Part shown: positions 32,872 to 40,419 of the stretch, piece by piece | Position numbering within the stretch: the stretch's first letter is position 1 | Layout of the letters: each line of letters begins with the position of its first letter | Source: an uncultured Eubacterium sp. | GTDB lineage: Bacteria; Bacillota; Clostridia; Lachnospirales; Lachnospiraceae | Assembly: GCA_934358495.1 (NCBI GenBank) | Contig: CAKRKO010000015.1 | Span: 1-40,419 of the forward strand | Length of the DNA: 40,419 bases | Direction: 5' to 3' | Translations under genes and position numbers: made by a program | Notes under the pieces: model-generated | Databases searched by the model: none | Seen by the model: only the letters and a program-made list of their open reading frames with translations | What the model was told of the DNA's origin: nothing

Positions 32872-34032
32872 ATGAATAACCGCAGAAACCGTGCAAGGGC
32901 AGCCAGTGCCCCACAGAGAAGGGAAAACGTCGGGACAACAAAATATTTTGATTACAGTCTGCTTTTCATCATCATTTTTCTGGTGGGATTTGGTCTGGTC
33001 ATGCTTTATAGTGTCAGCGCTTACGAGGGACAGGACGTATTTAACGATCCGATGCATTATCTGAAGCGTCAGGCAGGATGTGCGGTACTGGGATTTATGG
33101 GAATGTTCGTGGTAAGTTATGTGCCGCAGATCTGGATGAAAAAACTGGCTTTTCCGGCATACGTGCTGTCGTTGCTGATGTGTGCAGCAGTTATCCTTGT
33201 CGGTCAGAGTTCCAACGGATCCACACGTTGGCTGAAAATTGGTCCGATCCAGTTACAGCCGTCAGAGATTGCAAAAATTGCCGTGATTTTGTTTATGGCA
33301 CTTTTGCTTAGTAAGATACCAAAACAGGTAAATAATTTGAAATCCATTATAAAGATATTGGCCTTTGTAATTCCAATGGCTGGTGTCATTGCAGTCAGTA
33401 ACTTAAGTACTGCAATTATTGTGGCAGGTATTGCAGTAATCATGATATTTGTGGTCAGTCCGAAATACAAAGAGTTTATTATGCTCGGCGGCGTTGCTGT
33501 AGTGCTGATGGTAGTTGGTATCAATATGGCCGGTTATCGTGCGGAGCGTATTAAAGCATGGCTTCACCCGGAAGATTTTCCGGATAAAGCATATCAGACA
33601 CTGCAGGGCTTGTATGCAATCGGTTCCGGTGGACTGTTCGGAAAAGGCCTGGGAGCCAGTGTACAGAAACTTGGTTATGTTCCGGAGGCACAGAATGACT
33701 TTATTTTTACAATCATCTGTGAAGAACTGGGATTGTTTGGTGCAATCTGTGTCATGTTGCTTTTTGTACTGCTGTTATGGCGTTGTATGGTTATTGCCAA
33801 CAATGCGCCGGATCTGTTTTCTGCACTGGTGGTTGTTGGTGTTATGGGACATATCGCATTGCAGGTTGTATTGAATATCATGGTTGTAACAAACTGGATG
33901 CCAAATACAGGTATTATCCTGCCCTTTATCAGTTATGGAGGTACATCCATTGCAATCCTGCTCACGGAGATGGGACTGGTGCTGAATGTATCGCGGCATA
34001 TCAAATTTGATGCCAGCCATCCGGTTGAGTAA
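32872..34032 (+). CDS. ftsW: Septal peptidoglycan polymerase FtsW
   Basis: A 386-residue SEDS-family membrane protein with about ten helices. FtsW polymerises glycan strands from lipid II together with its class B PBP partner. Family landmarks are GLVMLYSVSAYE near residue 44, STRWLKIGPIQLQPSEIAKIA near 118-138, and the C-terminal NTGIILPFISYGGTSIAILLTEMGLVLN. The N-terminal 25 residues are basic and cytoplasmic. Its ribosome binding site AAAGGAG overlaps the murD stop, so expression is coupled. The two PBPs upstream are its likely partners. Confidence 0.93.
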   Translation: MNNRRNRARAASAPQRRENVGTTKYFDYSLLFIIIFLVGFGLVMLYSVSAYEGQDVFNDPMHYLKRQAGCAVLGFMGMFVVSYVPQIWMKKLAFPAYVLSLLMCAAVILVGQSSNGSTRWLKIGPIQLQPSEIAKIAVILFMALLLSKIPKQVNNLKSIIKILAFVIPMAGVIAVSNLSTAIIVAGIAVIMIFVVSPKYKEFIMLGGVAVVLMVVGINMAGYRAERIKAWLHPEDFPDKAYQTLQGLYAIGSGGLFGKGLGASVQKLGYVPEAQNDFIFTIICEELGLFGAICVMLLFVLLLWRCMVIANNAPDLFSALVVVGVMGHIALQVVLNIMVVTNWMPNTGIILPFISYGGTSIAILLTEMGLVLNVSRHIKFDASHPVE

Positions 34033-34062
34033 CGTACAGGCAGAAATCCGGGAGAGAGCAGT

Positions 34063-34926
34063 ATGCGAAAAAAGAGAAGAAGAAAGAAAATCGGGCGTGT
34101 CATATTGACCGCCCTTCTGATTATAGCGTTTGTGATTGCACTGGGAGCAATTCTGGTGTGGAAAGTATTTGTGGTAAAACATGTTACCGTAAAAGGAAAT
34201 GAAATCTACAGTGACAAACAGATTGAGGACTGGGTACTGGACAAGGAGTATTCCTGGAATTCACTGTATGTTTACTTTGAAAATAAACTGAATAAGACAG
34301 AAGAAATCCCGTTTGTGGATTACCTGCAGATTCAACTGAAGTCTCCGCAGAAGTTGGAAATCACAGTCGTGGAAAAAGGAATTCTTGGTTATATCTATGT
34401 GCCATCACTGGGAAAAAATGCATATTTCGACAAAGACGGTTTTGTAGTGGAAATTTCTTCTGAGATCATTGAGGGAGTTACCAAGATCAGTGGCCTTTCT
34501 GTGGATACTGCAGAATTATATAAGAAATTATCCATCGGAGATAACAGTAAGTTATTGAGAAGTTTGCTGAATGTGACACAGCTGCTGAAAAAATATGAGC
34601 GCATACCGGAGACAATCTTGATTCAGAACAGCAATATATATCTGAATTATGGACAGCTCCAGGTAAATCTTGGCTCCGGTACGGATCTGAATGAGAAAAT
34701 CCTGCGCATGGATCAGATTCTGCCGCAGTTAGATGGCACTAGCGGAATGCTGCATCTGGAAACCTGGTCAGAAAATAATACGGATATTTATTTCCGCAAT
34801 GGTGAACTGATCGAATTCCCGAATGATGTACAGACGGTGCCGGGACAGGCAGCGGATACACAGGATACCGCTGATCAGGCTGATACGCAGGATACAAACA
34901 CCGCAGATACAGCAGAAGGTCAGTAA
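34063..34926 (+). CDS. ftsQ: Cell division protein FtsQ/DivIB
   Basis: A 287-residue single-pass protein: basic cytoplasmic start (RKKRRRKK), membrane helix (about 11-34), then the POTRA domain opening VKHVTVKGNEIYSDKQIEDWV, and a beta domain to about residue 260. It stabilises the FtsL-DivIC complex at the septum. The last 30 residues are a low-complexity Ala/Asp/Thr/Gln tail with repeated DTQDT units. GGGAGAG precedes the start. It is followed by 139 nt with a small hairpin and the ftsZ promoter. Confidence 0.9.
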   Translation: MRKKRRRKKIGRVILTALLIIAFVIALGAILVWKVFVVKHVTVKGNEIYSDKQIEDWVLDKEYSWNSLYVYFENKLNKTEEIPFVDYLQIQLKSPQKLEITVVEKGILGYIYVPSLGKNAYFDKDGFVVEISSEIIEGVTKISGLSVDTAELYKKLSIGDNSKLLRSLLNVTQLLKKYERIPETILIQNSNIYLNYGQLQVNLGSGTDLNEKILRMDQILPQLDGTSGMLHLETWSENNTDIYFRNGELIEFPNDVQTVPGQAADTQDTADQADTQDTNTADTAEGQ

Positions 34927-34953
34927 AAAAACCGAATTATCGGGATTTTATAG

Positions 34954-34982
34954 TTGATTATTTCCAGAAAAAAAGATATTAT
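34954..34982 (+). promoter_or_regulatory. ftsZ promoter
   Basis: TTGATT (34954-34959), 17 nt, TATTAT (34977-34982). A perfect TATAAT also occurs at 35022-35027 but lacks a -35 partner. A small CCGA-ATTA-TCGG hairpin (34932-34943) lies upstream. Confidence 0.5.
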
Positions 34983-35065
34983 AAAAGATATAGCAAAGAG
35001 AATGGCAGAAATGTTATGAAATATAATATAAGATATTCCATTTGAGGGATAAAAGGAGGATTATC

Positions 35066-36229
35066 GTGGTTGAAATCATGTCAATAGGGGCTGAGTCCAG
35101 CGCAAAAATAATTGTAATCGGAGTTGGCGGCGCTGGAAACAATGCCGTAAACCGAATGATAGATGAGAAGATTGGCGGTGTGGAGTTCATCGGAATCAAT
35201 ACGGATAAGCAGGCACTTACTTTATGTAAGGCGCCGACACTGATCCAGATTGGTGAGAAGCTGACCAAAGGACTTGGTGCAGGAGCTCAGCCGGAGATCG
35301 GACAGAAAGCTGCAGAAGAGAGTGCAGAAGAATTGACAGCAGCCATCGAAGGCGCTGATATGGTATTTGTAACATGTGGTATGGGCGGTGGAACAGGAAC
35401 AGGAGCTGCTCCTGTCGTAGCAAAAATCGCAAAGGATATGGGAATTCTTACTGTTGGTGTTGTTACAAAACCGTTTAAATTTGAAGCAAAAACACGTATG
35501 ACAAATGCGATTCATGGAATCGAGAATCTAAAAGAGAGCGTAGATACTCTGATCGTTATCCCGAATGACAAACTTCTGGAGATCGTTGATAGAAGAACAA
35601 CCATGCCGGATGCGTTAAAGAAAGCAGATGAAGTATTACAGCAGGCCGTACAGGGAATCACAGACCTGATCAATGTACCGGCTCTGATCAACCTGGATTT
35701 CGCAGATGTACAGACTGTCATGAAAGACAAAGGTTTGGCTCATATCGGTATCGGTGCAGCTACCGGTGACGACAAAGCCATCGAGGCAGTTAAAATGGCT
35801 GTTGCCAGCCCACTGCTTGAGACAACCATCAATGGTGCATCCCACGTGATCATCAACATTTCCGGCGATATCTCCCTTATGGATGCAAACGATGCAGCAA
35901 GCTACGTTCAGGAACTTGCAGGAGATGATGCAAATATCATCTTTGGTGCAAAATACGATGAGTCTATTCCGGATGCAGCTACCATTACTGTTATCGCAAC
36001 AGGACTTGAGACAGAGGCAGTACCGGCTCAGAGTATTTTACCGGGTATGAAATTCAATGGGGGAAATACACTGAACATGGCCCGCACAACAGGTACACCG
36101 GTAAAACCGGTTCAGCCAGTGACACCAGCTCAGAACTTTAATAGTATCCAGCGTCCGCAGAAACCAACTCCGACTGTTGCACCACGTGACATCAAGATTC
36201 CGGAATTCCTGAAAAACACAAAGAGATAA
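35066..36229 (+). CDS. ftsZ: Cell division protein FtsZ
   Basis: A 387-residue tubulin-like GTPase that forms the division ring. The N-terminal GVGGAGNNAVNRM loop, the tubulin signature GGGTGTGAAPVVA near residue 107, and NLDFADVQTVM near 210 are intact. A Pro/Gln-rich linker follows from about 330, and the C-terminal peptide IKIPEFLKNTKR is the conserved tail that binds FtsA/SepF. The start is taken as GTG at 35066, with GGAGG at 35055-35059, 6 nt away; ATG at 35078 would be 18 nt away. A strong terminator follows. No ftsA gene is beside it, as is usual in this group. Confidence 0.95.
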   Translation: MVEIMSIGAESSAKIIVIGVGGAGNNAVNRMIDEKIGGVEFIGINTDKQALTLCKAPTLIQIGEKLTKGLGAGAQPEIGQKAAEESAEELTAAIEGADMVFVTCGMGGGTGTGAAPVVAKIAKDMGILTVGVVTKPFKFEAKTRMTNAIHGIENLKESVDTLIVIPNDKLLEIVDRRTTMPDALKKADEVLQQAVQGITDLINVPALINLDFADVQTVMKDKGLAHIGIGAATGDDKAIEAVKMAVASPLLETTINGASHVIINISGDISLMDANDAASYVQELAGDDANIIFGAKYDESIPDAATITVIATGLETEAVPAQSILPGMKFNGGNTLNMARTTGTPVKPVQPVTPAQNFNSIQRPQKPTPTVAPRDIKIPEFLKNTKR

Positions 36230-36257
36230 AAATATACGGATTTAGGGCTATATTTCT

Positions 36258-36300
36258 AAAAAAGCTCCGCGATTTCGACAAGAAATGCGCGGGGCTTTTT
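36258..36300 (+). terminator. ftsZ terminator
   Basis: GCTCCGCG (36264-36271) pairs with CGCGGGGC (36288-36295), flanked by A and T runs. Its loop contains a Spo0A-box match. Confidence 0.88.
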
Positions 36301-36307
36301 GTATACT
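36274..36307 (+). promoter_or_regulatory. Candidate Spo0A-activated spoIIG promoter
   Basis: TTCGACA (36274-36280) is the exact complement of the Spo0A box TGTCGAA. TATACT (36302-36307) is a good -10, 21 nt further on, with no -35 match at the normal distance. In Bacillus the spoIIG promoter has just this arrangement: a Spo0A box over a badly spaced -35. Confidence 0.6.
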
Positions 36308-36328
36308 TAAAAGGCAGGGAGGTGAAAG

Positions 36329-37099
36329 GTGATTTATGAATGGTATGTGGATATATTTTTCCTGACAAATACATTGCTGGATGTCAGTGCCATGTTGGCG
36401 GCGGGTGTGATATTGAATCGACAGATCCGTGTTGGCCGCTGCATTCTTACATGTACACTTGGCGTGCTGTTATCCATTGTTTTCCTGTTACATATGAATA
36501 TGCTGTGGAGCAGTGTTTTGCTTCATGGAGCTGTTCACCCGCTGATGACGTTGATGGTATTTGGGGGCAAAGATCGTGTGGGTTATCTGCGGGCACTTCT
36601 GACTATGTATCTTGTCATTTTTGTGATGGGCGGAGTGCAGAACAGTATAGCAGTGTATTTTGGGAGCAGCACGGTACAGATTCTGTTTTCCGGGGTACTG
36701 GCGGCAGTGATGTTTGTTATTTACCTGATCCGCAGAAGAGTAACCGGAGGAATCTGCCAGGTAGAATTGTGGTTACAGGAGCAGAAAGTAACGGTTAAGG
36801 CGTACTGTGACAGTGGAAATCTGCTGCGGGATCCGGAGAATGGAATGCCAGTGTCAATCCTGCAACAGGAAATTCTGACAGCATTGCAGACAGAAAGGCA
36901 GACGTTGGAAACACACCGCATTGGTTATCGGACGATCCATGAAAATGATGGAACGCTGGAAGTAGTAACATTGGATCGTATGGATATTTATCACAGAGGA
37001 ACCGTCAGGCAGATCATGTACCCGGAGGTTGGATTGCACAAGGGAGAGGTGATGCAGCGGCCGAAGGTGCAGCTTTTACTGAATGCAGAGTATTTTTAA
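36329..37099 (+). CDS. spoIIGA: Sporulation sigma-E processing peptidase SpoIIGA
   Basis: A 256-residue membrane protease that removes the pro-sequence of sigma-E in the mother cell. The N-terminal half (about 1-135) holds five hydrophobic segments and starts YEWYVDIFFLTNTLLD, typical of the family; the C-terminal cytoplasmic half contains the aspartic protease motif CDSGNLL (near residue 154). It is slightly shorter than the Bacillus protein. The start is GTG at 36329, with AGGGAGG at 36316-36322. Its substrate gene sigE follows 45 nt later, the standard spoIIG order. Confidence 0.93.
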   Translation: MIYEWYVDIFFLTNTLLDVSAMLAAGVILNRQIRVGRCILTCTLGVLLSIVFLLHMNMLWSSVLLHGAVHPLMTLMVFGGKDRVGYLRALLTMYLVIFVMGGVQNSIAVYFGSSTVQILFSGVLAAVMFVIYLIRRRVTGGICQVELWLQEQKVTVKAYCDSGNLLRDPENGMPVSILQQEILTALQTERQTLETHRIGYRTIHENDGTLEVVTLDRMDIYHRGTVRQIMYPEVGLHKGEVMQRPKVQLLLNAEYF

Positions 37100-37144
37100 G
37101 GTACAAAAGCAGGAAATAATAGAAAGGTTAAAGGGTATCTTAGT

Positions 37145-37882
37145 ATGTATTTGAAAGTGTCTGTGCCGGGAAAATTTCAGCTGAAACTGATTCCGACGTT
37201 ACAAAATCTACTTTTTTTGAAATCTAATGATGTACATTATATCGGTGGAACGGACGTACTTCCGGCGCCCTTAGAGCATGATGATGAGAATGACTGCATT
37301 ATGCAGCTTGGAACGGAAGGCGGCGAGGAGGCCCGCAATCGACTGATCGAACACAATCTGCGTCTGGTTGTATACATAGCAAAAAAATTTGATAACACAG
37401 GAATTGGTGTGGAAGATCTGATCTCTATCGGGACGATCGGACTGATCAAATCTATCAATACTTACAATCCGGGGAAAAATATCAAGCTGGCCACTTATGC
37501 CTCTCGGTGTATTGAAAATGAGATTTTGATGTATCTGCGGAGAACAAGTAAAATGAAAATGGAAGTTTCTTTTGATGAACCGCTGAATGTGGACTGGGAT
37601 GGCAATGAACTGCTGCTTTCCGACATTCTTGGTACGGAGGAGGATATTATATACAAAGACATGGAAATGGAAGTTGAGAAAAAACTTCTGAAGCGTGCCA
37701 TTGCGAAATTGTCTGCGAGGGAACGGAATATTATTGAACTGCGCTACGGTCTCGGACCAGGCGGCAAAGAGTATACACAGAAGGAAGTGGCAGATCAGAT
37801 GGGAATTTCCCAGTCCTATATTTCACGGTTGGAGAAGAAGATTATGCGGCAGTTAAAAAAAGAAATTACTCGTTATGAATAG
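37145..37882 (+). CDS. sigE: RNA polymerase sporulation sigma factor sigma-E
   Basis: A 245-residue sigma-70 family protein that directs early mother-cell transcription. The first ~27 residues form the pro-sequence, ending KSNDVHYIGG, where SpoIIGA cuts. Region 2 includes NLRLVVYIAKKFDNTGIGVEDLISIGTIGLIKS and KLATYASRCIENEILMYLRR; region 4 has the helix-turn-helix TQKEVADQMGISQSYISRLEKKI. All motifs match the Bacillus protein closely. Transcription should depend on Spo0A at the spoIIG promoter upstream. No sigG gene follows, unlike many relatives. Confidence 0.96.
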   Translation: MYLKVSVPGKFQLKLIPTLQNLLFLKSNDVHYIGGTDVLPAPLEHDDENDCIMQLGTEGGEEARNRLIEHNLRLVVYIAKKFDNTGIGVEDLISIGTIGLIKSINTYNPGKNIKLATYASRCIENEILMYLRRTSKMKMEVSFDEPLNVDWDGNELLLSDILGTEEDIIYKDMEMEVEKKLLKRAIAKLSARERNIIELRYGLGPGGKEYTQKEVADQMGISQSYISRLEKKIMRQLKKEITRYE

Positions 37883-37960
37883 GAATGGACTAACTGAAAT
37901 TGTGAAGAAAAAAATCGCAGTAATATTTTACAATTTTATTAATTTTTCAAGGAAAGGTTG

Positions 37961-39454
37961 ATGAAAAATAAAAATGCGTTACAATATGAGATAACTGGCG
38001 AAAAAGTGACGCATAAGCGGAAAGAAAATACAAAGGAAGTAGTAATTGTGCAAAAGACAAAATTAAGACAGGAATTAAAAAGACAGAGAAGCAGTCAGAA
38101 AAAGCTTCAGATGACCATTGGCATTGTAATTGCTGTAATTGCAGTTTTGTATATTGCAGGTACTGTTTTTTACAGCAGACATTTTTATAGCAAAGGAACA
38201 GCTTTCGGTATTGCCCTGCGCAATGAGAGTGTTGCGTCCATGAAGGAAAAAATTACAGATAAGCTGAATGCCTATACACTGACTATCCAGACAAGGGATG
38301 GAGATGAGCAGATCAGTGCGTCTGATATTCAGCTGAAATATGATGATCAGGGAGAAATCGATAAGCTGTTTGATGAGCAGAACGCATTTTTGTGGTTTAT
38401 GATGGGGGCAACTTCCGATAATGAGATTGACCTTGGAATCGTTGTGGATGGTGCATCCCTGAACCAGGAGATTGCAAGTCTGAAATGTATTCAGGAAGAA
38501 ACTATGACATCTCCGACGGATGCGCATCTGGAGTTCAGTGATGGAAAATTCCATGTAGTGGATGAGACTCAGGGAAATCAGCTGGATATGAGCAAAACAG
38601 ATGCTGTAATTAAAAATGCAGTAGAAGAAGGTGCAGAAACACTATCTCTGGATGAGGCAGATTGCTATGTAAAACCAAATATATACAAAGATGATGAAAA
38701 ACTTCAGAAGGAGTGTGATGATGTCAATAAGCTGCTGACTGCACAGATCACCTATGATTTCAGTGACCGCAAAGAGGTTGTGGACAGCGATGAGATTGCT
38801 GACTGGATCACATTTGGAGATGACTATTCTTATTCTCTGGATGATGAGAAAATTACAGAGTATGTTCATCAGCTTGGTTTGAAATATGATACATTTGGTC
38901 TGAGCAGACAGTTTACCACACACAGTGGTCAGACGATTAAACTGAAAGGCGGAGACTACGGCTGGTGTATTAATAAGAAAAAGACGGTAGAACAGTTGAA
39001 AGAACTGGTGCTGGCAGGAGAAAACACAACGGTAGAGCCGGTTTACCTGTACAGTGGTATTTGCCGAGATACGAATGATATTGGTGGTACTTATATTGAA
39101 GTAAGCATTTCAGCGCAGACGATGTGGATGTACAAAGACGGAGAATGCATCGTATCGACACCAGTTGTAACCGGAAATGTGGCTGCAGGACACAGTACTC
39201 CATCCGGTGGCGTGTGGGCAATTGACGCCAGAATGCCGAATTATACACTGACCGGTCAGGATTATAATTCAGAAGTATCTTTTTGGCTTCCGTTTAACGG
39301 AGATGTTGGTATTCATGATGCTTCATGGAGAAGTGAATTTGGCGGTTCTATTTACAAGACCCGTGGTTCTCATGGATGTGTCAACACACCGTACAGTGCA
39401 ATGAAAGTGATCTATGAGAATGCGAAGATTGGTTATCCGGTAGTAGTATATTAA
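37961..39454 (+). CDS. L,D-transpeptidase with peptidoglycan-binding domain
   Basis: A 497-residue membrane-anchored cell wall enzyme: basic cytoplasmic N terminus, helix about 50-72, a long extracytoplasmic region with the PG_binding_4 pattern (FTTHSGQTIKLKGGDYGWCINKKKT near residue 320), and a C-terminal YkuD domain with active site SHGCVN (Cys near 473). Such enzymes form 3-3 peptide cross-links or attach proteins to the wall. The start is uncertain: ATG at 37961 has AAGGA 7 nt upstream, while GTG at 38048 has GGAAG upstream and would give a shorter cytoplasmic part. It follows sigE by 78 nt with no terminator between, so it may share spoIIG read-through. Confidence 0.9.
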   Translation: MKNKNALQYEITGEKVTHKRKENTKEVVIVQKTKLRQELKRQRSSQKKLQMTIGIVIAVIAVLYIAGTVFYSRHFYSKGTAFGIALRNESVASMKEKITDKLNAYTLTIQTRDGDEQISASDIQLKYDDQGEIDKLFDEQNAFLWFMMGATSDNEIDLGIVVDGASLNQEIASLKCIQEETMTSPTDAHLEFSDGKFHVVDETQGNQLDMSKTDAVIKNAVEEGAETLSLDEADCYVKPNIYKDDEKLQKECDDVNKLLTAQITYDFSDRKEVVDSDEIADWITFGDDYSYSLDDEKITEYVHQLGLKYDTFGLSRQFTTHSGQTIKLKGGDYGWCINKKKTVEQLKELVLAGENTTVEPVYLYSGICRDTNDIGGTYIEVSISAQTMWMYKDGECIVSTPVVTGNVAAGHSTPSGGVWAIDARMPNYTLTGQDYNSEVSFWLPFNGDVGIHDASWRSEFGGSIYKTRGSHGCVNTPYSAMKVIYENAKIGYPVVVY

Positions 39455-39475
39455 ATGTGAAAAATAAAATCAGAT

Positions 39476-39499
39476 AACAGAATGCGTATATTTTCTGTT
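39476..39499 (+). other. Hairpin after the L,D-transpeptidase gene
   Basis: AACAGAA (39476-39482) and TTCTGTT (39493-39499), perfect arms with a 10-nt loop, no clear T run. Possible weak terminator or processing site. Confidence 0.35.
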
Positions 39500-39559
39500 G
39501 AAAACTTGAATGGAACCAAAAATAATCCATGTATGGTGTGGGAGTAAGGAGTAAAAAAC

Positions 39560-40345
39560 GTGAAAGAGAAAGCAAAGAAGAAACGGCATCCGGTCACGCT
39601 CATCATTATGCTGGTGGCGCTGGTGGTGATGATTTTTGCGCTGGTAAAAATTGCGGGTATTTATAAAGATTATCAGGAATCGGAAGAGACATTTCAGACA
39701 TTGGAATCCAAATATGTGGTAAATCCGAGTGAAGGAACCGGTGCACTCTGGCAGGATGGAACAAGAATCCAGTTTGAAGCACTTAAGAAAGAAAATCCGG
39801 ATATCAAGGCATGGCTGCGTTTTGATAATTACAATGATGTCCATATCAGTTATCCGATTTTGTATTCCGGTGATGATGAAAAATATCTACGGAGCGATAT
39901 CTATGGAAATTATCATATTGCAGGCTGTATTTTTCTGGAAGGGCTGAATAGTCCGAATTTTTCGGACTATCATTCTATTATTTACGGCCACAACATGCGG
40001 AATACAACGATGTTTGGAGATCTTAAACGTTACAAAAATGATGAGGGATTTTATGAAAATAACCAGTATTTCAATATCTATACAGAGGAGAAAGTGCAGC
40101 GTTATCAGATTTTTTCCTACTATGATGTAGATGAAAATGATGAAGTTTATACCGTAGGGTATCTTCCGGATGATGCATGGCAGGCCCAGATTGACCGAAT
40201 GGTGGCGGCCTCCATGAAAGATACGGGAATCCATCCGACGAAAGACCAGAAAGTTGTGACACTGTCTACCTGTAGTAAGGCAGGAGAAACAAAGCGTTTC
40301 GTGGTTCATGGCGTACTGGTTGACGAAACTACGGTAAATAAATAA
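39560..40345 (+). CDS. srtB: Class B sortase
   Basis: A 261-residue transpeptidase with an N-terminal membrane anchor (about 11-30). Class B features are the length, IKAWLRFDNYNDVHISYPIL near residue 80, the active His in IIYGHNM near 140, Cys in TLSTCS near 234, and Arg in KRFVVHG near 245. Class B enzymes anchor proteins with NPQTN-like or variant signals, in clostridia often (S/N)PxTG-type. The start is GTG at 39560, with AAGGAG at 39546-39551. No substrate with a sorting signal is in the window; the Ig-repeat protein lacks one. The last 74 nt of the window hold nothing I can support. Confidence 0.92.
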   Translation: MKEKAKKKRHPVTLIIMLVALVVMIFALVKIAGIYKDYQESEETFQTLESKYVVNPSEGTGALWQDGTRIQFEALKKENPDIKAWLRFDNYNDVHISYPILYSGDDEKYLRSDIYGNYHIAGCIFLEGLNSPNFSDYHSIIYGHNMRNTTMFGDLKRYKNDEGFYENNQYFNIYTEEKVQRYQIFSYYDVDENDEVYTVGYLPDDAWQAQIDRMVAASMKDTGIHPTKDQKVVTLSTCSKAGETKRFVVHGVLVDETTVNK

Positions 40346-40419
40346 ATTCTTGTTTAGGGAATCTTAGAACAGGATGTGACAAAAACTCCAATGCAGGCAC
40401 GACGGATTTCCTATCTTCG

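Noticed and set aside
34427..34433. Spo0A box TTCGACA inside ftsQ
   Set aside because: Within a coding region with no promoter near it; a 7-mer like this is expected several times by chance in 40 kb.
36340..36798. A second plus-strand frame inside spoIIGA
   Set aside because: It overlaps the membrane half of spoIIGA in another frame; Cys/Trp-rich composition and no homology.

Overview
The window reads as one chromosomal segment of a spore-forming, low-to-moderate G+C Firmicute of the Lachnospiraceae type (Blautia/Dorea/Ruminococcus-like). The evidence is the division and cell wall cluster running directly into spoIIGA-sigE, a glgC-glgD pair, a GldA/GldFG-type ABC exporter, a tandem DUF1540 protein, strong AGGAGG ribosome binding sites and frequent GTG/TTG starts. 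No tRNA, rRNA, CRISPR array, transposase or phage gene was seen. The genus is an inference.

Layout. 1-2006: a structured repeat, a DUF6506 protein, a DegV lipid-binding protein and a hotdog thioesterase. 2030-3507: purA with its own promoter, leader hairpin and terminator. 3748-6340: glgC-glgD (glycogen precursor synthesis), overlapping by 7 nt. 6422-7886: a monocistronic MATE exporter. 7976-12677: a transmembrane Ser/Thr kinase translationally coupled to a large surface protein with Ig-like repeats. 12780-16745: ABC ATPase, fused permease/GldG protein and DUF4340 lipoprotein-like partner. 16869-18046 (minus strand): AraC regulator and a small membrane protein. 18282-22333: sugar kinase, araD and araA (L-arabinose to D-xylulose 5-phosphate), divergent from the AraC gene. 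22715-24151: SEC-C protein, DUF1540 protein and a 50-residue Spo0E-like protein. 24267-36300: mraZ-rsmH-ftsL-PBP-PBP-mraY-murD-ftsW-ftsQ-ftsZ. 36302-40345: spoIIGA-sigE, an L,D-transpeptidase and a class B sortase.

How it fits together. The right half joins septal peptidoglycan synthesis to the first mother-cell sigma factor. It carries a repeated MraZ operator ahead of mraZ and a Spo0A-box-like site at the right place ahead of spoIIGA. The Spo0E-like protein just upstream would dephosphorylate Spo0A~P, so sporulation control brackets the division cluster.

The least explained items are: (1) a family of dispersed elements in intergenic DNA (1-73, 3536-3602, 19941-20014, 31349-31477), several of which fold to a common architecture with different stem sequences, suggesting a structured RNA or mobile palindromic repeat; and (2) the kinase/Ig-repeat membrane module at 8041-12677, which I cannot assign to a known pathway.
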